From Siccirubricoccus phaeus (GTDB taxonomy: Bacteria > Pseudomonadota > Alphaproteobacteria > Acetobacterales > Acetobacteraceae): 64,000 nt of DNA. The number at the start of each line of letters is the position of its first letter. The first letter of the stretch is position 1. The position numbers and the translations under genes are program-made. Shown piece by piece: positions 34,269 to 42,226 of the stretch. The notes beneath the pieces were generated by a model. The model ran no database searches. It was not told where the DNA came from and saw nothing but the letters and a program-made list of their open reading frames with translations. The stretch spans positions 124,001 through 188,000 of the forward strand of contig NZ_SRXO01000006.1 of assembly GCF_008360935.1 (NCBI RefSeq), given 5' to 3'.

Positions 34269-35153
34269 ATGACGGTGAAATTCGCGCTGCATTTCGGCAA
34301 TCTGGTGTTCCCCGATGCCGCCGGCGCGGCGCGCCTCGGCCGTGCGGCGGAGGCGGCGGGATTCGATTCCGTCCTGGCCGTGGACCATGTGGTGCTGCCG
34401 GAGGGCTTCGCCACCCGCTACCCCTATTCCGCCGATGGCCGCCTGCCGGGGCAGATGGATGGCGACTGGCCGGACCCGCTGGTCTGGCTGGCCTTCCTCG
34501 CCGCCGCCACGACGAAGCTGAAGCTGCTGACCGGCGTCGTCATCCTGCCGCAGCGGGAGCCGGTGGTGCTGGCCAAGCAGGTCGCGACGCTCGACATGAT
34601 GAGCGGCGGCCGCTTCGAATTCGGCATCGGCGTGGGCTGGCTGAAGGAGGAATTCGAGGCGCTGGGCATGCCCTTCGAGCGCCGCGGCAAGCGCGCGGAT
34701 GAATTCGTCGCCGTCATGCGCGCCCTGTGGTCGCCCGGTCCGACGGAATTCCAGGGCGAGTTCGTCCGCTTCCCCAGCCTGCATTGCTATCCGAAGCCGG
34801 TCGGCAAGGTGCCCATCATCGTCGGCGGCAGCTCCGAGGCGGCGGCGAAGCGGGCAGGGCGGCTGGGCGACGGCTTCTTCCCCTCCATCGGCTCGCAGAC
34901 CGATGTCTTTCCGCTGTTCGATGTCGTCCGTGCCGCGGCGGAGAAGGCGGGGCGCGACCCCGCGGCGATCGAGATGATCACCGGCTGCCCGGATGCGCTG
35001 CCCACGTCCGGCAAGGATCCCGTCGCCGCGGTGGAGGCGCGCCGCGCCCTGGGCGTGCAGCGCGTCGTCCTGCCGCTGACGGCCTTCATGCCGGATCTGG
35101 AAGCCAACCTCGCCCGCTTCGGGGAGCAGGTGATCAGGCCCTGCTCGCGCTAG
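34269..35153 (+). CDS. LLM-class flavin/F420-dependent oxidoreductase
   Basis: A 294-residue luciferase-like TIM-barrel monooxygenase. Features are FALHFGNLVFPD, the AAEAAGFDSVLAVDHVVLP start, LTGVVILPQREPVVLAKQVATLD, GRFEFGIGVGWLKEEFEALG and VPIIVGGSSEAAAKRAGRLGDGFFP. It probably uses FMNH2 or F420. It follows the dioxygenase pair by 91 bases and may prepare or process the same aromatic. Its TAG stop is the first part of element A2. Confidence 0.88.
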   Translation: MTVKFALHFGNLVFPDAAGAARLGRAAEAAGFDSVLAVDHVVLPEGFATRYPYSADGRLPGQMDGDWPDPLVWLAFLAAATTKLKLLTGVVILPQREPVVLAKQVATLDMMSGGRFEFGIGVGWLKEEFEALGMPFERRGKRADEFVAVMRALWSPGPTEFQGEFVRFPSLHCYPKPVGKVPIIVGGSSEAAAKRAGRLGDGFFPSIGSQTDVFPLFDVVRAAAEKAGRDPAAIEMITGCPDALPTSGKDPVAAVEARRALGVQRVVLPLTAFMPDLEANLARFGEQVIRPCSR

Positions 35154-35255
35154 AGCGGTTTCACGCTGACTGTGCAGCGCGAAACCGCTCTAGCTCATGG
35201 ATTGTAGAGCAGATTCACGCCTCCGGGCGATGCCGCCCTCCGGCGATCTGCTCTA
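35150..35255 (-). repeat. Type-A 106-bp double-hairpin element, inverted copy A2
   Basis: Reverse-oriented relative of A1 (10783-10888), same length. The hairpin at 35150-35193 has arms CTAGAGCGGTTTCACGCTG and CAGCGCGAAACCGCTCTAG (one difference), loop ACTGTG; then a 12-base linker and the AGAGCAGAT ... ATCTGCTCT hairpin (35206-35254). It supplies the TAG stop of the plus-strand LLM gene and encodes the last 19 residues of the minus-strand TetR gene. Confidence 0.85.
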
Positions 35256-35854
35256 AGGCCGAAGCGCGCCTTCAGCGCGACGCGGCAGCCATTGCGGAGG
35301 GCGGCGGCCTGCGCCGGCTCCGCGCAGGCCCGCGCCAGGGCGATGGCGCCGGCCATCTCCGCGTAGAGGGAGGCGGCGAGCTGCGCCGCCTCTTCCTCCC
35401 CATGGCCCAGGGCGCGGAGCAGCGCTGCCGCCCCCGCCTGCATCCGCGCCAGCCCGGCACCGAAGCGGGCACGCAGCGCGGGACTCAGCCGCGCCACATC
35501 CGGGGCGAGGGCCGGCAGCGGGCAGCCTTCCGCCACGGAATCCTGGTGCAACGGGGAAAGATAGGCGTCGATGGTGTGGGCCAACGCCTCGCGCGGCGGG
35601 AGCCCGTCGATGCGCTTGGCAAAGCGCGCCACGGCTTCCTCGAACATGCGGTCCAGGGCGGCGGCGACCAGCGCCTCCTTGTTCGGGAAATGCGCGTAGA
35701 AGCCGCCATGGGTCAGGCCGGCGCGGCGCATCACCTCGGCGATGCCGACGCCTTCCGGCCCGGCTGCCTTGATGGCCCGCGCCGCCTCCTGCAGCAGGCG
35801 GTCGCGGGTTTGCGCCTTGTGTTCGCTGTCGTAGCGCATCCGGCTTCGGCTCAA
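35195..35854 (-). CDS. TetR-family transcriptional regulator
   Basis: A 219-residue repressor-type regulator. The N-terminal helix-turn-helix is TRDRLLQEAARAIKAAG ... IAEVMRRAGLTHGGFYAHFPNKEALVAAAL, close to the AcrR/NemR group, and the C-terminal part resembles the TetR_C domain with SVAEGCPLPALAPDVA. The last 19 residues are encoded by repeat A2 and are probably not part of the original fold. An ATG at 35839 is an alternative start. Possible targets are the convergent LLM gene cluster or the divergent-side reductase and thiolase genes. Confidence 0.88.
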   Translation of the reverse strand: MSRSRMRYDSEHKAQTRDRLLQEAARAIKAAGPEGVGIAEVMRRAGLTHGGFYAHFPNKEALVAAALDRMFEEAVARFAKRIDGLPPREALAHTIDAYLSPLHQDSVAEGCPLPALAPDVARLSPALRARFGAGLARMQAGAAALLRALGHGEEEAAQLAASLYAEMAGAIALARACAEPAQAAALRNGCRVALKARFGLRADRRRAASPGGVNLLYNP

Positions 35855-35936
35855 CCCCTGTGCGTGATGCGGCGGCGCCGGTCACGCTCCATCCTTCGGC
35901 GGCGCCGCGCGGTCATCCGGCGGCGGCTGCGGGCGA

Positions 35937-36863
35937 TCAGGCCTGGCCGATGCCGGCCTGATAGACCCGCAGCCGCGTATGCGCCGCGTTCAGCAGCGGC
36001 GTGGCGATGCCGTGCTGCGCGCCGCGGGCGACCATGTCGCCGAGGATCTGGTCCGCCTCCACCCAGCGCCCATCCTGCATGTCGCGGAACATGGAGGAGG
36101 CCTGGGGCGAGGCCGGGTTGCTGAACTGCGTCCGGATCAGGGAGAGGAAGGCGGGCGCCGGCGGGAAGCCCTCCGCATTCGTCACCGCCACCACCTCGTC
36201 GATCAGGCCGAGGATGAAGGCAGAGCCGCCCGGCGTTGCTACCACCTGGCCCACCGGCCCGCCGCCCAGGCAGGTGACGCCGCCCAGCGAGGCCAGCAGC
36301 ACCCATTTCTCCCACATCTCCGCCACCACCCTGGGCGAGAGGACGGCGTCGAAGCCAGCACCCGAAAGCGCCGCGTCCAGGGCGCGGAGGCGCGGCGTCT
36401 CGCTGCCGTCCATCTCGCCATAGGTCAGGCTCTGGAAGGGGGCGAGCTGGCGGATGCGGCCTTCCGCGTCCAGCGTGGTCGCCACCTTGCAGACGCCGCC
36501 GATCAGGGCCTTGGCGCCGAAGCGGGCGGTGATGGCATCGACATGCCGCATGCCGTTCAGCACCGGCATGATCATCGTCTCCTTCCCGACCGCGGGCGCG
36601 ATGTCCTCCAGCGCCTGGTCCAGGTGATAGGCCTTCACCGTCAGCAGGATGGCATCATAGGCGCCGTCGATGCTGCCCGTCGTCACCACGCGCGGGGTGA
36701 TGCTGAGGTCGCCATGATGCGGGCTGACGATCTGCAGCCCCTGCGCGGCGATCTGCTTCGCCCGGCCGGGGCGGAGCAGGAAGGTGACGTCCCGCCCGGC
36801 GGCGGCGAGCCTGGCGCCGAAATAGCCGCCGGTGGAACCGGCGCCGACGATGAGCAGCTTCAT
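35937..36863 (-). CDS. ketopantoate reductase-family protein (2-dehydropantoate 2-reductase-like)
   Basis: A 308-residue NADPH-dependent reductase of the PanE/ApbA fold. The Rossmann motif MKLLIVGAGSTGGYFGARLA is at the N terminus; LLTVKAYHLDQALE holds the catalytic lysine; PVLNGMRHVD and EMWEKWVLLASLGG follow. AGGAG precedes the ATG at 36863. Such paralogues are often catabolic 2-ketoacid reductases instead of pantothenate enzymes, and this one sits between a regulator and a thiolase. Confidence 0.88.
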   Translation of the reverse strand: MKLLIVGAGSTGGYFGARLAAAGRDVTFLLRPGRAKQIAAQGLQIVSPHHGDLSITPRVVTTGSIDGAYDAILLTVKAYHLDQALEDIAPAVGKETMIMPVLNGMRHVDAITARFGAKALIGGVCKVATTLDAEGRIRQLAPFQSLTYGEMDGSETPRLRALDAALSGAGFDAVLSPRVVAEMWEKWVLLASLGGVTCLGGGPVGQVVATPGGSAFILGLIDEVVAVTNAEGFPPAPAFLSLIRTQFSNPASPQASSMFRDMQDGRWVEADQILGDMVARGAQHGIATPLLNAAHTRLRVYQAGIGQA

Positions 36864-37028
36864 GGGTGGACGCTCCTTGCCTGAATACCGGGCTTTGGCC
36901 TGGCCCTGCCGGGGGCGGTCGCCGCCCGGGTTGGGTGGCGATGCTATGGCGGCCGTCATCCCATTGTCGAGGTGGGGGCTGGGTTGCGCGTCAGGCGGGG
37001 CCGGTTCCGCGGGCCTCCGCTTGACCTG

Positions 37029-37049
37029 GATGATATGATAACCATCATC
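37029..37049. promoter_or_regulatory. GATGAT-N9-ATCATC operator-like palindrome before thiolase
   Basis: A perfect six-base inverted repeat around ATGATAACC in an AT-rich patch, 29 bases upstream of the thiolase ATG and eight bases after a TTGACC that could be a -35 box. The size and spacing suit a TetR- or MarR-type dimer site; the TetR gene 1.2 kb upstream is the nearest candidate. Confidence 0.4.
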
Positions 37050-37077
37050 TCAAGCCAGCGGGACAGGAGACCGGAGC

Positions 37078-38265
37078 ATGAGCCAGGCAGAAATCGTCCT
37101 TTGCCACCCCGTGCGCACCGCCATCGGCGCCTTCAACGGCAGCCTGAAGGGCACCCCCGCCACCGATCTGGGCGCGGCGGTGGTGCGGGAGACGCTCTCC
37201 CGCGCCGGGCTGGCGCCGGAGCAGGTGGATGGCGCCATCCTCGGCAATGTGGTGCAGGCGGGCAACCGGATGAATCCGGCCCGCCAGGCGGCGATCGGCG
37301 GCGGGCTGCCGGTGGCGGTGCCAGCGATGACGGTCAACCGCGTCTGCGGCTCCGGCGCCCAGGCCATTGTCAGCGCGGCGCAGGAGGTGGCGCTGGGCCA
37401 GGCGAAGGTGATGGTCGCCGGCGGCATGGAGAATATGGACCGCGCGCCCTACCTGCTCGGCAATGGCCGCTGGGGCTACCGCATGGGCCCGGCGGAGATC
37501 CTCGACAGCGTGCTGACGGATGGGCTGAACGATGCCTTCTCCGGCCAGCATTCCGGCTGGCATACCGAGGATCTCGTCACCCGCGCGCAGCTTTCGCGGG
37601 AGCGGCAGGATGCATGGGCGGCGCGGTCGCAGCAGCGCTTTGCCAAGGCGCAGGCGGCGGGGCGTTTCGCGGCGGAAATCCTGCCGCTGACGGTGAAGGC
37701 CGGCAAGGCCGAGACGCGCTTCGCCCAGGATGAGGCGCCGCGGCCGGACACCACGGTGGAGGTGCTGGCGAAGCTGAAACCGGCCTTCCGGCCGGAAGGC
37801 ACCATCACCGCCGGGAATGCGCCGGGGCTGAACAGCGGCGCGGCGGCGATGCTGGTGACGGCGCGGGACACGGCGGAACGCCTGGGCCTGGCGCCGGCGG
37901 CGCGGCTGGTGGCCTATGGCGTGGCGGCGGTGGAGCCGGGGCTGTTCGGCCTGGGCCCGGTGCCGGCGGTGCGGCAGGCGCTGGCGCGGGCTGGCTGGTC
38001 GCTGGCCGATATCGAGCGGATCGAGATCAACGAGGCCTTCGCGGCAGTGCCGCTGGCGGTGGCGCAGGAACTCGGCCTGCCGGAGGACATCATCAATGTG
38101 GAGGGCGGCGCCATCGCGCATGGCCACCCGATCGGCGCCACCGGGGCAGTGCTGGTGACGCGGCTGGTGCATTCCATGCGACGGGACGGGCTGCGGCGGG
38201 GCGTGGTGACGCTGTGCATCGGGGGTGGGCAGGGGATCGCGCTGGCGCTGGAGACCGCGCATTGA
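37078..38265 (+). CDS. acetyl-CoA acetyltransferase (thiolase)
   Basis: A 395-residue thiolase, condensing or cleaving acyl-CoA. The catalytic cysteine is C90 in VNRVCGSGAQA. The C-terminal motifs are INEAFAAVPLAV, GGAIAHGHPIGATGA (His) and VTLCIGGGQGIAL (second Cys), all normal. GGAGACCGGAGC gives a fair ribosome site. It is preceded by a palindrome and followed at the stop codon itself (TGAGGAGGG) by a type-C element. It could serve beta-ketoadipyl-CoA or acetoacetyl-CoA cleavage. Confidence 0.94.
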   Translation: MSQAEIVLCHPVRTAIGAFNGSLKGTPATDLGAAVVRETLSRAGLAPEQVDGAILGNVVQAGNRMNPARQAAIGGGLPVAVPAMTVNRVCGSGAQAIVSAAQEVALGQAKVMVAGGMENMDRAPYLLGNGRWGYRMGPAEILDSVLTDGLNDAFSGQHSGWHTEDLVTRAQLSRERQDAWAARSQQRFAKAQAAGRFAAEILPLTVKAGKAETRFAQDEAPRPDTTVEVLAKLKPAFRPEGTITAGNAPGLNSGAAAMLVTARDTAERLGLAPAARLVAYGVAAVEPGLFGLGPVPAVRQALARAGWSLADIERIEINEAFAAVPLAVAQELGLPEDIINVEGGAIAHGHPIGATGAVLVTRLVHSMRRDGLRRGVVTLCIGGGQGIALALETAH

Positions 38266-38318
38266 GGAGGGCTCTGCCCTCCTCAAACTCCTCCCGCCAA
38301 AGGCCGAAGGGCCTTTGG
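38264..38318 (+). repeat. Type-C palindromic element, two-hairpin copy
   Basis: GAGGAGGGC-TCT-GCCCTCCTC (38264-38284) followed by CCAAAGGCC-GAA-GGGCCTTTGG (38297-38318); the central GACGCA hairpin of other copies is missing. It overlaps the thiolase stop codon and may be its terminator, facing the convergent LysR gene. Confidence 0.7.
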
Positions 38319-38388
38319 AAACCTTGAGTTTGGCGTCTGGACCGTCGCACCGGAAACGGGCGGGGGTTCGAGAGGGGCAGAGCCCGTC

Positions 38389-39267
38389 TCAACACAGCTC
38401 CGTCCGCAACCACCCCACCAGCTTCCGCACCGCCGCACTTGGCCCTCGCTGGCGGTTCTCGATCGCCACGAACCCCTCCGGAAAGCGCAGCACCTCCCCC
38501 AGCACCACCAGCCTGCCGCTCGCCAGGTGCTCCTCCACCAGCCTTTCCTCCACCAGCGCGACGCCGAGGCCGGAGAGCGCCGCCTCGATGCAATGGTGCA
38601 GATGCGGGAAGCGCATTTCCCGCCGCGTCGCCAGCGCCAGGCCGCAGCGCGCAGCGAAGGCGTCCCAGGCCGTCGGCATGGTAGTCTCCGCCACCAGCCG
38701 GCACTCCGCCTCCAGCACCCCGCCCGCGCAGCGCGCGCCATGGGCGGGCGCCGCGATCGCTGCCAGCCGCGCCTCGCCGATGACATGCACATGCCGCCCC
38801 TTGGGCGCGGCATAGCCCAGCCGGTCCCAGCTCGTCGCCACGTCGAATTCCTCGCTCTCCTGGAAGCTGCGGCGGACCATGACGAGGGAGACGGAAATCC
38901 CCGGATGCAGCGCGTAGAAGCGCGGCAGCCGCGGCACCAGCCAGCGCGCCGCGAAGGTGGAGCCGCAGGCCAGCCGCACCGCCTGCATCCCGTCCCGCGG
39001 TGCCAGCCGCTCCAGCGCACCCTCCAGCGTGGCGAAGGCGGTGCTGACGGCGGAGAACAGCTCCGCCCCCGCCCGGGTCGGCCGCAGCCCCGGCGCGCTG
39101 CGGTCCAGCAGGGTTAGGCGTAGCGCCTCCTCCAGCGCCCGCACCTGGCGGCTGACGGCGCCGTGGGTGCGGCCCAGCTCCTCCGCGGCGCGGCTCATGG
39201 AGGCCAGGCGTACCGTGGCCTCGAAGGCCGGCAGGGCGGAGAGGGGCGGCAGGCGGCGGCGGGGCAT
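38389..39267 (-). CDS. LysR-family transcriptional regulator (GcvA/AmpR-like)
   Basis: A 292-residue LysR regulator. The winged HTH is LSALPAFEATVRLASMSRAAEELGRTHGAVSRQVRALEEAL at residues 8-50 (shortened here). The effector domain follows, with VRLACGSTFAARWLVPRLPRF and FPHLHHCIEAALSGLGVALVEE. The ATG at 39267 lies close to the usual MPRRRLPPL start. It is divergent from the small DUF1127 gene, which it may control. Confidence 0.9.
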   Translation of the reverse strand: MPRRRLPPLSALPAFEATVRLASMSRAAEELGRTHGAVSRQVRALEEALRLTLLDRSAPGLRPTRAGAELFSAVSTAFATLEGALERLAPRDGMQAVRLACGSTFAARWLVPRLPRFYALHPGISVSLVMVRRSFQESEEFDVATSWDRLGYAAPKGRHVHVIGEARLAAIAAPAHGARCAGGVLEAECRLVAETTMPTAWDAFAARCGLALATRREMRFPHLHHCIEAALSGLGVALVEERLVEEHLASGRLVVLGEVLRFPEGFVAIENRQRGPSAAVRKLVGWLRTELC

Positions 39268-39354
39268 GTGAGCGTTCCGCACAGCATGCTGCGCCGAACT
39301 CGGATGCACGACAAGCCGGCACGCGGCATGAAGAGGCCGCAGCGGAGCATGGCG

Positions 39355-39636
39355 ATGCAGGCAGAAGCGGAGACAGCCCCGGGGAAGGTGGTGGTGCTGG
39401 CCGCGCGACGGCCGCGGCGCCCGCAGCGGTCGGACGCGGCCGGCCCAGGCGAAAATCTCACAGCCCCGGGGTTCGAGCGGGATGGCCTTCCCTGGCCGCT
39501 GCTGTGGTGGCGCCGGGCCCGCTGGCGGGCGGCTCTGCATGCCCTGCTGCGGGAGCCGGACGCGGTGCTGGCGGATTTCGGCACCAGCCGCGCCGCGCTG
39601 GCCGCCTATGCCGCACGGCCCTGCTGGCGGCGGTAA
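39355..39636 (+). CDS. small DUF1127 (YjiS-like) domain protein
   Basis: A 93-residue basic protein. The last 45 residues match the DUF1127 pattern: RWRAALHALL, then AVLADFGTSRAAL (the L-x-D-x-G-x-x-R core) and the terminal AARPCWRR. The first half is Ala/Arg-rich linker. The ATG at 39355 has GGAG seven bases upstream; other in-frame ATGs lie at 39304, 39328 and 39349. DUF1127 proteins can bind RNA or affect phosphate and carbon metabolism in alphaproteobacteria. The DNA after it (39637-39770) shows nothing. Confidence 0.65.
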   Translation: MQAEAETAPGKVVVLAARRPRRPQRSDAAGPGENLTAPGFERDGLPWPLLWWRRARWRAALHALLREPDAVLADFGTSRAALAAYAARPCWRR

Positions 39637-39770
39637 GGCGCTTTACCGCCGGAGGTCATGCGGGGTGCGTCGTCGGTGGCTTCGCCCGTTGGATGCATGC
39701 GCCGGCGCCCCCACGCGCGCCACGGCGCCCTGGCCCCGTGGATCGTCCCGGCCCGATGGCCGGCGACCCC

Positions 39771-39870
39771 TGAAGCAGGATCGGCTGAGCGTCGCTCACC
39801 CGCCCCAGCGCATCGAATGATCGCGCGATTCACGGCTTCGGCCGATTCGACCGCAACCGAACACGCCCTA
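39771..39870 (-). repeat. Type-B double-hairpin element, divergent copy B4
   Basis: About 100 bases aligning with B2 in orientation: AGGATCGGCTGAGCGTCGCTCACCCGCCCC, then GCGCGATTCACGGCTTCGGCCGATTCGACC and ACACGCCCTA (given here in blocks). Its final CTA is the TAG stop of the minus-strand Crp/Fnr regulator gene. Confidence 0.65.
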
Positions 39871-40575
39871 CCCCCCGCCCGAAGCCTGCTGGAACCCCGC
39901 CTCCACCGCCGCCGCCAGCATCTCCGGCTGCGGCAGGGCGATGGCCCTGCGGTCGGAGCTCAGCAGCCCCTCCCGCTGCATCTGGGAGAGGATGCGGCTC
40001 ACCACCTCCCGCCGCGTGCCGATGCGCGCCGCCAGCTCGTGATGCGGCGGCGGCGGGGAGATCACCCGCCCGCCCGCCGCCCGCGGCCGCGACAGCCGCA
40101 GCAGCAGCGAGGCAAGGCGGAGCCGCACCGGCAGCGCCACCAGCTCGATCAGCCGGGCATCGCGTTCCCGCACCCGGGCCGTCAGCATCCGCAGCAGCTC
40201 CAGCGCCGCCGCCGGCGTCGCCAGCACGAAGGCCATGAAGGGCGCGGAGGGCAGGGCGCAGAGCCGCGTGCGGGTCAGCGCCACCACCGCGGCGGAGCGC
40301 GGCCCGCCATCGATGGCGGCGTATTCGCCCACCATGTCGCCGGCCTTCAGCTCGTTCAGGATCAGCTCATGCCCGCCGGAGGTGCGGCCGAGCACCCGCA
40401 CGACGCCCTCCGCCAGGAAGAACACCTCCTGCGTCGCGTCGCCGCCTTCCACCACCACCTGGCCGGCCTCGAAGCTCCGCCAGCTCGCGGCCGCCTGCAG
40501 CGGCGCCAGGGCTTCGGGGCTGAAGGCGCGGAAGAAGGGGAGGCGTTCGATCGACTGCATGGCGGCGGAGCACAT
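39868..40575 (-). CDS. Crp/Fnr-family transcriptional regulator
   Basis: A 235-residue regulator with a cyclic-nucleotide-binding-type beta-roll (residues 10-120: FEAGQVVVEGGDATQEVFFLAEG split here, GDMVGEYAAIDGGPRSA) and a C-terminal winged HTH (HHELAARIGTRREVVSRILSQMQREGLL). There are no FNR-type cysteine clusters, so it is more Crp-like than oxygen-sensing. Its stop is supplied by element B4, and the last residues QASGGG may be partly element-adjacent. Starts at 40575 and 40560 are both possible. Confidence 0.9.
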   Translation of the reverse strand: MCSAAMQSIERLPFFRAFSPEALAPLQAAASWRSFEAGQVVVEGGDATQEVFFLAEGVVRVLGRTSGGHELILNELKAGDMVGEYAAIDGGPRSAAVVALTRTRLCALPSAPFMAFVLATPAAALELLRMLTARVRERDARLIELVALPVRLRLASLLLRLSRPRAAGGRVISPPPPHHELAARIGTRREVVSRILSQMQREGLLSSDRRAIALPQPEMLAAAVEAGFQQASGGG

Positions 40576-40649
40576 GCAAATTCCGTGTCAGCCGGCAAGG
40601 GGCGGCGACGGCGCTCGCCAAAGCGTGCAACGAAGCCGCCCCCGCCGGG

Positions 40650-41048
40650 TCACGCCGGCGTGAACATGGTGGCCGGCGGACTATCCCCGGTAGTGGGCTT
40701 GAACACCACCTTCACCTTCTGGCCGATGCGCACCGCGTCCAGGTCGCAATCGACGATGTTGGTGAAGACGCGCACGCCCTCTTCCAGCTCCACATAGGCG
40801 ACGCAGTAGGGCTCCTTCGTCCGCATCACCGTATAGGTGTAGATGGTGCCGGTGCCCTTCGCCTCCACCAGCTCCACGTTGTTGGAGAGGGTGAAGGGGG
40901 AGCAGCCGCGCGGATACCAGAAATACTTCCCGGTATCCTTGCACAGCCCGATCAGCAGCTTGCCCTCGCGGGCCGCGTCGAAATAGGGCTTGTTGGTCGG
41001 GTCCACCTGGATGGCGGGCAGGGCGCGGTTGGAAGCAGGCGTTGCCAT
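40650..41048 (-). CDS. DUF35 OB-fold acyl-CoA-associated protein
   Basis: A 132-residue OB-fold protein of the DUF35/ChsH2 type. It has PYFDAAREGKLLIGLCKDTGKYFWYPR (shown to about 20 residues by position 20-45), the GTGTIYTYTV strand and YVELEEGVRVFTNIVDCDLDAVRIGQKVKV (positions 85-115). The zinc-ribbon cysteines are incomplete. It starts five bases after the thiolase-like stop. Such proteins pair with thiolase-like partners as regulatory or structural subunits. Confidence 0.88.
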   Translation of the reverse strand: MATPASNRALPAIQVDPTNKPYFDAAREGKLLIGLCKDTGKYFWYPRGCSPFTLSNNVELVEAKGTGTIYTYTVMRTKEPYCVAYVELEEGVRVFTNIVDCDLDAVRIGQKVKVVFKPTTGDSPPATMFTPA

Positions 41049-41053
41049 CTGTC

Positions 41054-42226
41054 TCACTCCCTCTCCAGGACCACGGTCGCGCTGCCATGGCGGGTGCCGA
41101 GCAGCCCGCCCGTGCCATGCGCCAGCGCCAGGGTGCAGCCCGGCACCTGCACCTTCGGATGCGCCTCGCCGCGGAGCTGCCGCACCGCCTCGATCACCTT
41201 GGTCATGCCGCCGCGATTGGCCGGGTGGTTGTTGCAGAGGCCGCCGCCATCCGTGTTGAAGGGCAGCTTGCCGACGCCGCTGATGAGGTTGCCGTCGGCG
41301 ACGAATTTCCCGCCCTGGCCCTTCTCGCAGAAGCCGAGATCCTCGAGCTGGATCAGCACGGTGATGGTGAAGCTGTCATAGATCGAGGCGTACTGGATGT
41401 CCTGCGGCGTCACCCCGGCTTCCTCGAAGGCGCGGGGGCCGGAGAAGCGGGCGCCGGAATAGGTGAGATCCGTGTAGCCGGCATTCTGGTTCTTGGTCGC
41501 CTCGCCATGGCCCTTCACCTTCACCAGCGGGCGCTTCAGCGATTTGGCGATCTCCGGCCGCGCCAGAATCAGCGCGCCGCCGCCATCGGAGATGACGCAG
41601 CAATCCAGCCGATGCAGCGGGTCCGAGATCATCGGGGAGTTCACCACATCCTCGACGGTCACGACCTTCGGCAGCATCGCATGCGGGTTGTACTGCGCAT
41701 GGGTGGAGGCGGCGACCTTGATCCAGGCGAGCTGCTCGGAGGTGGTGCCGAATTCATACATGTGGCGCATGGCGCACATGGCGTAGGCATTCGCCACCGT
41801 GCGGCCATAGGGGATTTCGAAGGGGTCGTCCGGGACGTTGGCGCCCCAGGTGCGCGGCGCGGTGCCGGTGGCCATCGCCTCGGCGCGCGGCCGGCCGGCC
41901 AGCGTCACCAGCGCGATGTTGCACAGGCCGAGGGCGATGGCTTCCGCCGCATGCCCCACATGCAGCACGTAGGAGGAGCCGCCGACATCGGTGCTGTCCA
42001 GGTGCCGCAGCTTGGTCAGGCCAAGGTAGTCCGCCATGTTCAGCGGGCCGAGGCCGGGGGCGGCGCCGGTGCAGAAATAGCCGTCGATATCGTCCTTGGT
42101 CAGGCCGGCATCCTGCAGCGCGCCATAGGCGACCTCGGCATGCAATTGCGCCACGGATTTGTCGTCGGCCTTCCGGGTCGGGTGCTCATAGGCCCCGACG
42201 ATATAGGCCTTGCCGCTGATGCTCAT
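41054..42226 (-). CDS. thiolase-superfamily protein of the lipid-transfer/aldolase type, lacking the catalytic Cys
   Basis: A 390-residue thiolase-fold enzyme. It keeps the fold landmarks DVGGSSYVLHVGHAAEAI (81-98), DCCVISDGGGALIL, YDSFTITVLIQLE and LCNNHPANRGGMTKVIEAVRQL (two parts), but the nucleophile region reads VGGSS with no cysteine, unlike the thiolase at 37078. Together with the DUF35 partner this resembles the Ltp2/ChsH2 retro-aldolase arrangement of steroid side-chain degradation. The substrate is not known; a beta-hydroxyacyl-CoA retro-aldol reaction is the best guess. Confidence 0.85.
   Translation of the reverse strand: MSISGKAYIVGAYEHPTRKADDKSVAQLHAEVAYGALQDAGLTKDDIDGYFCTGAAPGLGPLNMADYLGLTKLRHLDSTDVGGSSYVLHVGHAAEAIALGLCNIALVTLAGRPRAEAMATGTAPRTWGANVPDDPFEIPYGRTVANAYAMCAMRHMYEFGTTSEQLAWIKVAASTHAQYNPHAMLPKVVTVEDVVNSPMISDPLHRLDCCVISDGGGALILARPEIAKSLKRPLVKVKGHGEATKNQNAGYTDLTYSGARFSGPRAFEEAGVTPQDIQYASIYDSFTITVLIQLEDLGFCEKGQGGKFVADGNLISGVGKLPFNTDGGGLCNNHPANRGGMTKVIEAVRQLRGEAHPKVQVPGCTLALAHGTGGLLGTRHGSATVVLERE

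Noticed and set aside
39637-39770. Possible continuation or second small gene after the DUF1127 gene
   Set aside because: Open frames exist but have no start signal or family pattern and run into repeat B4.
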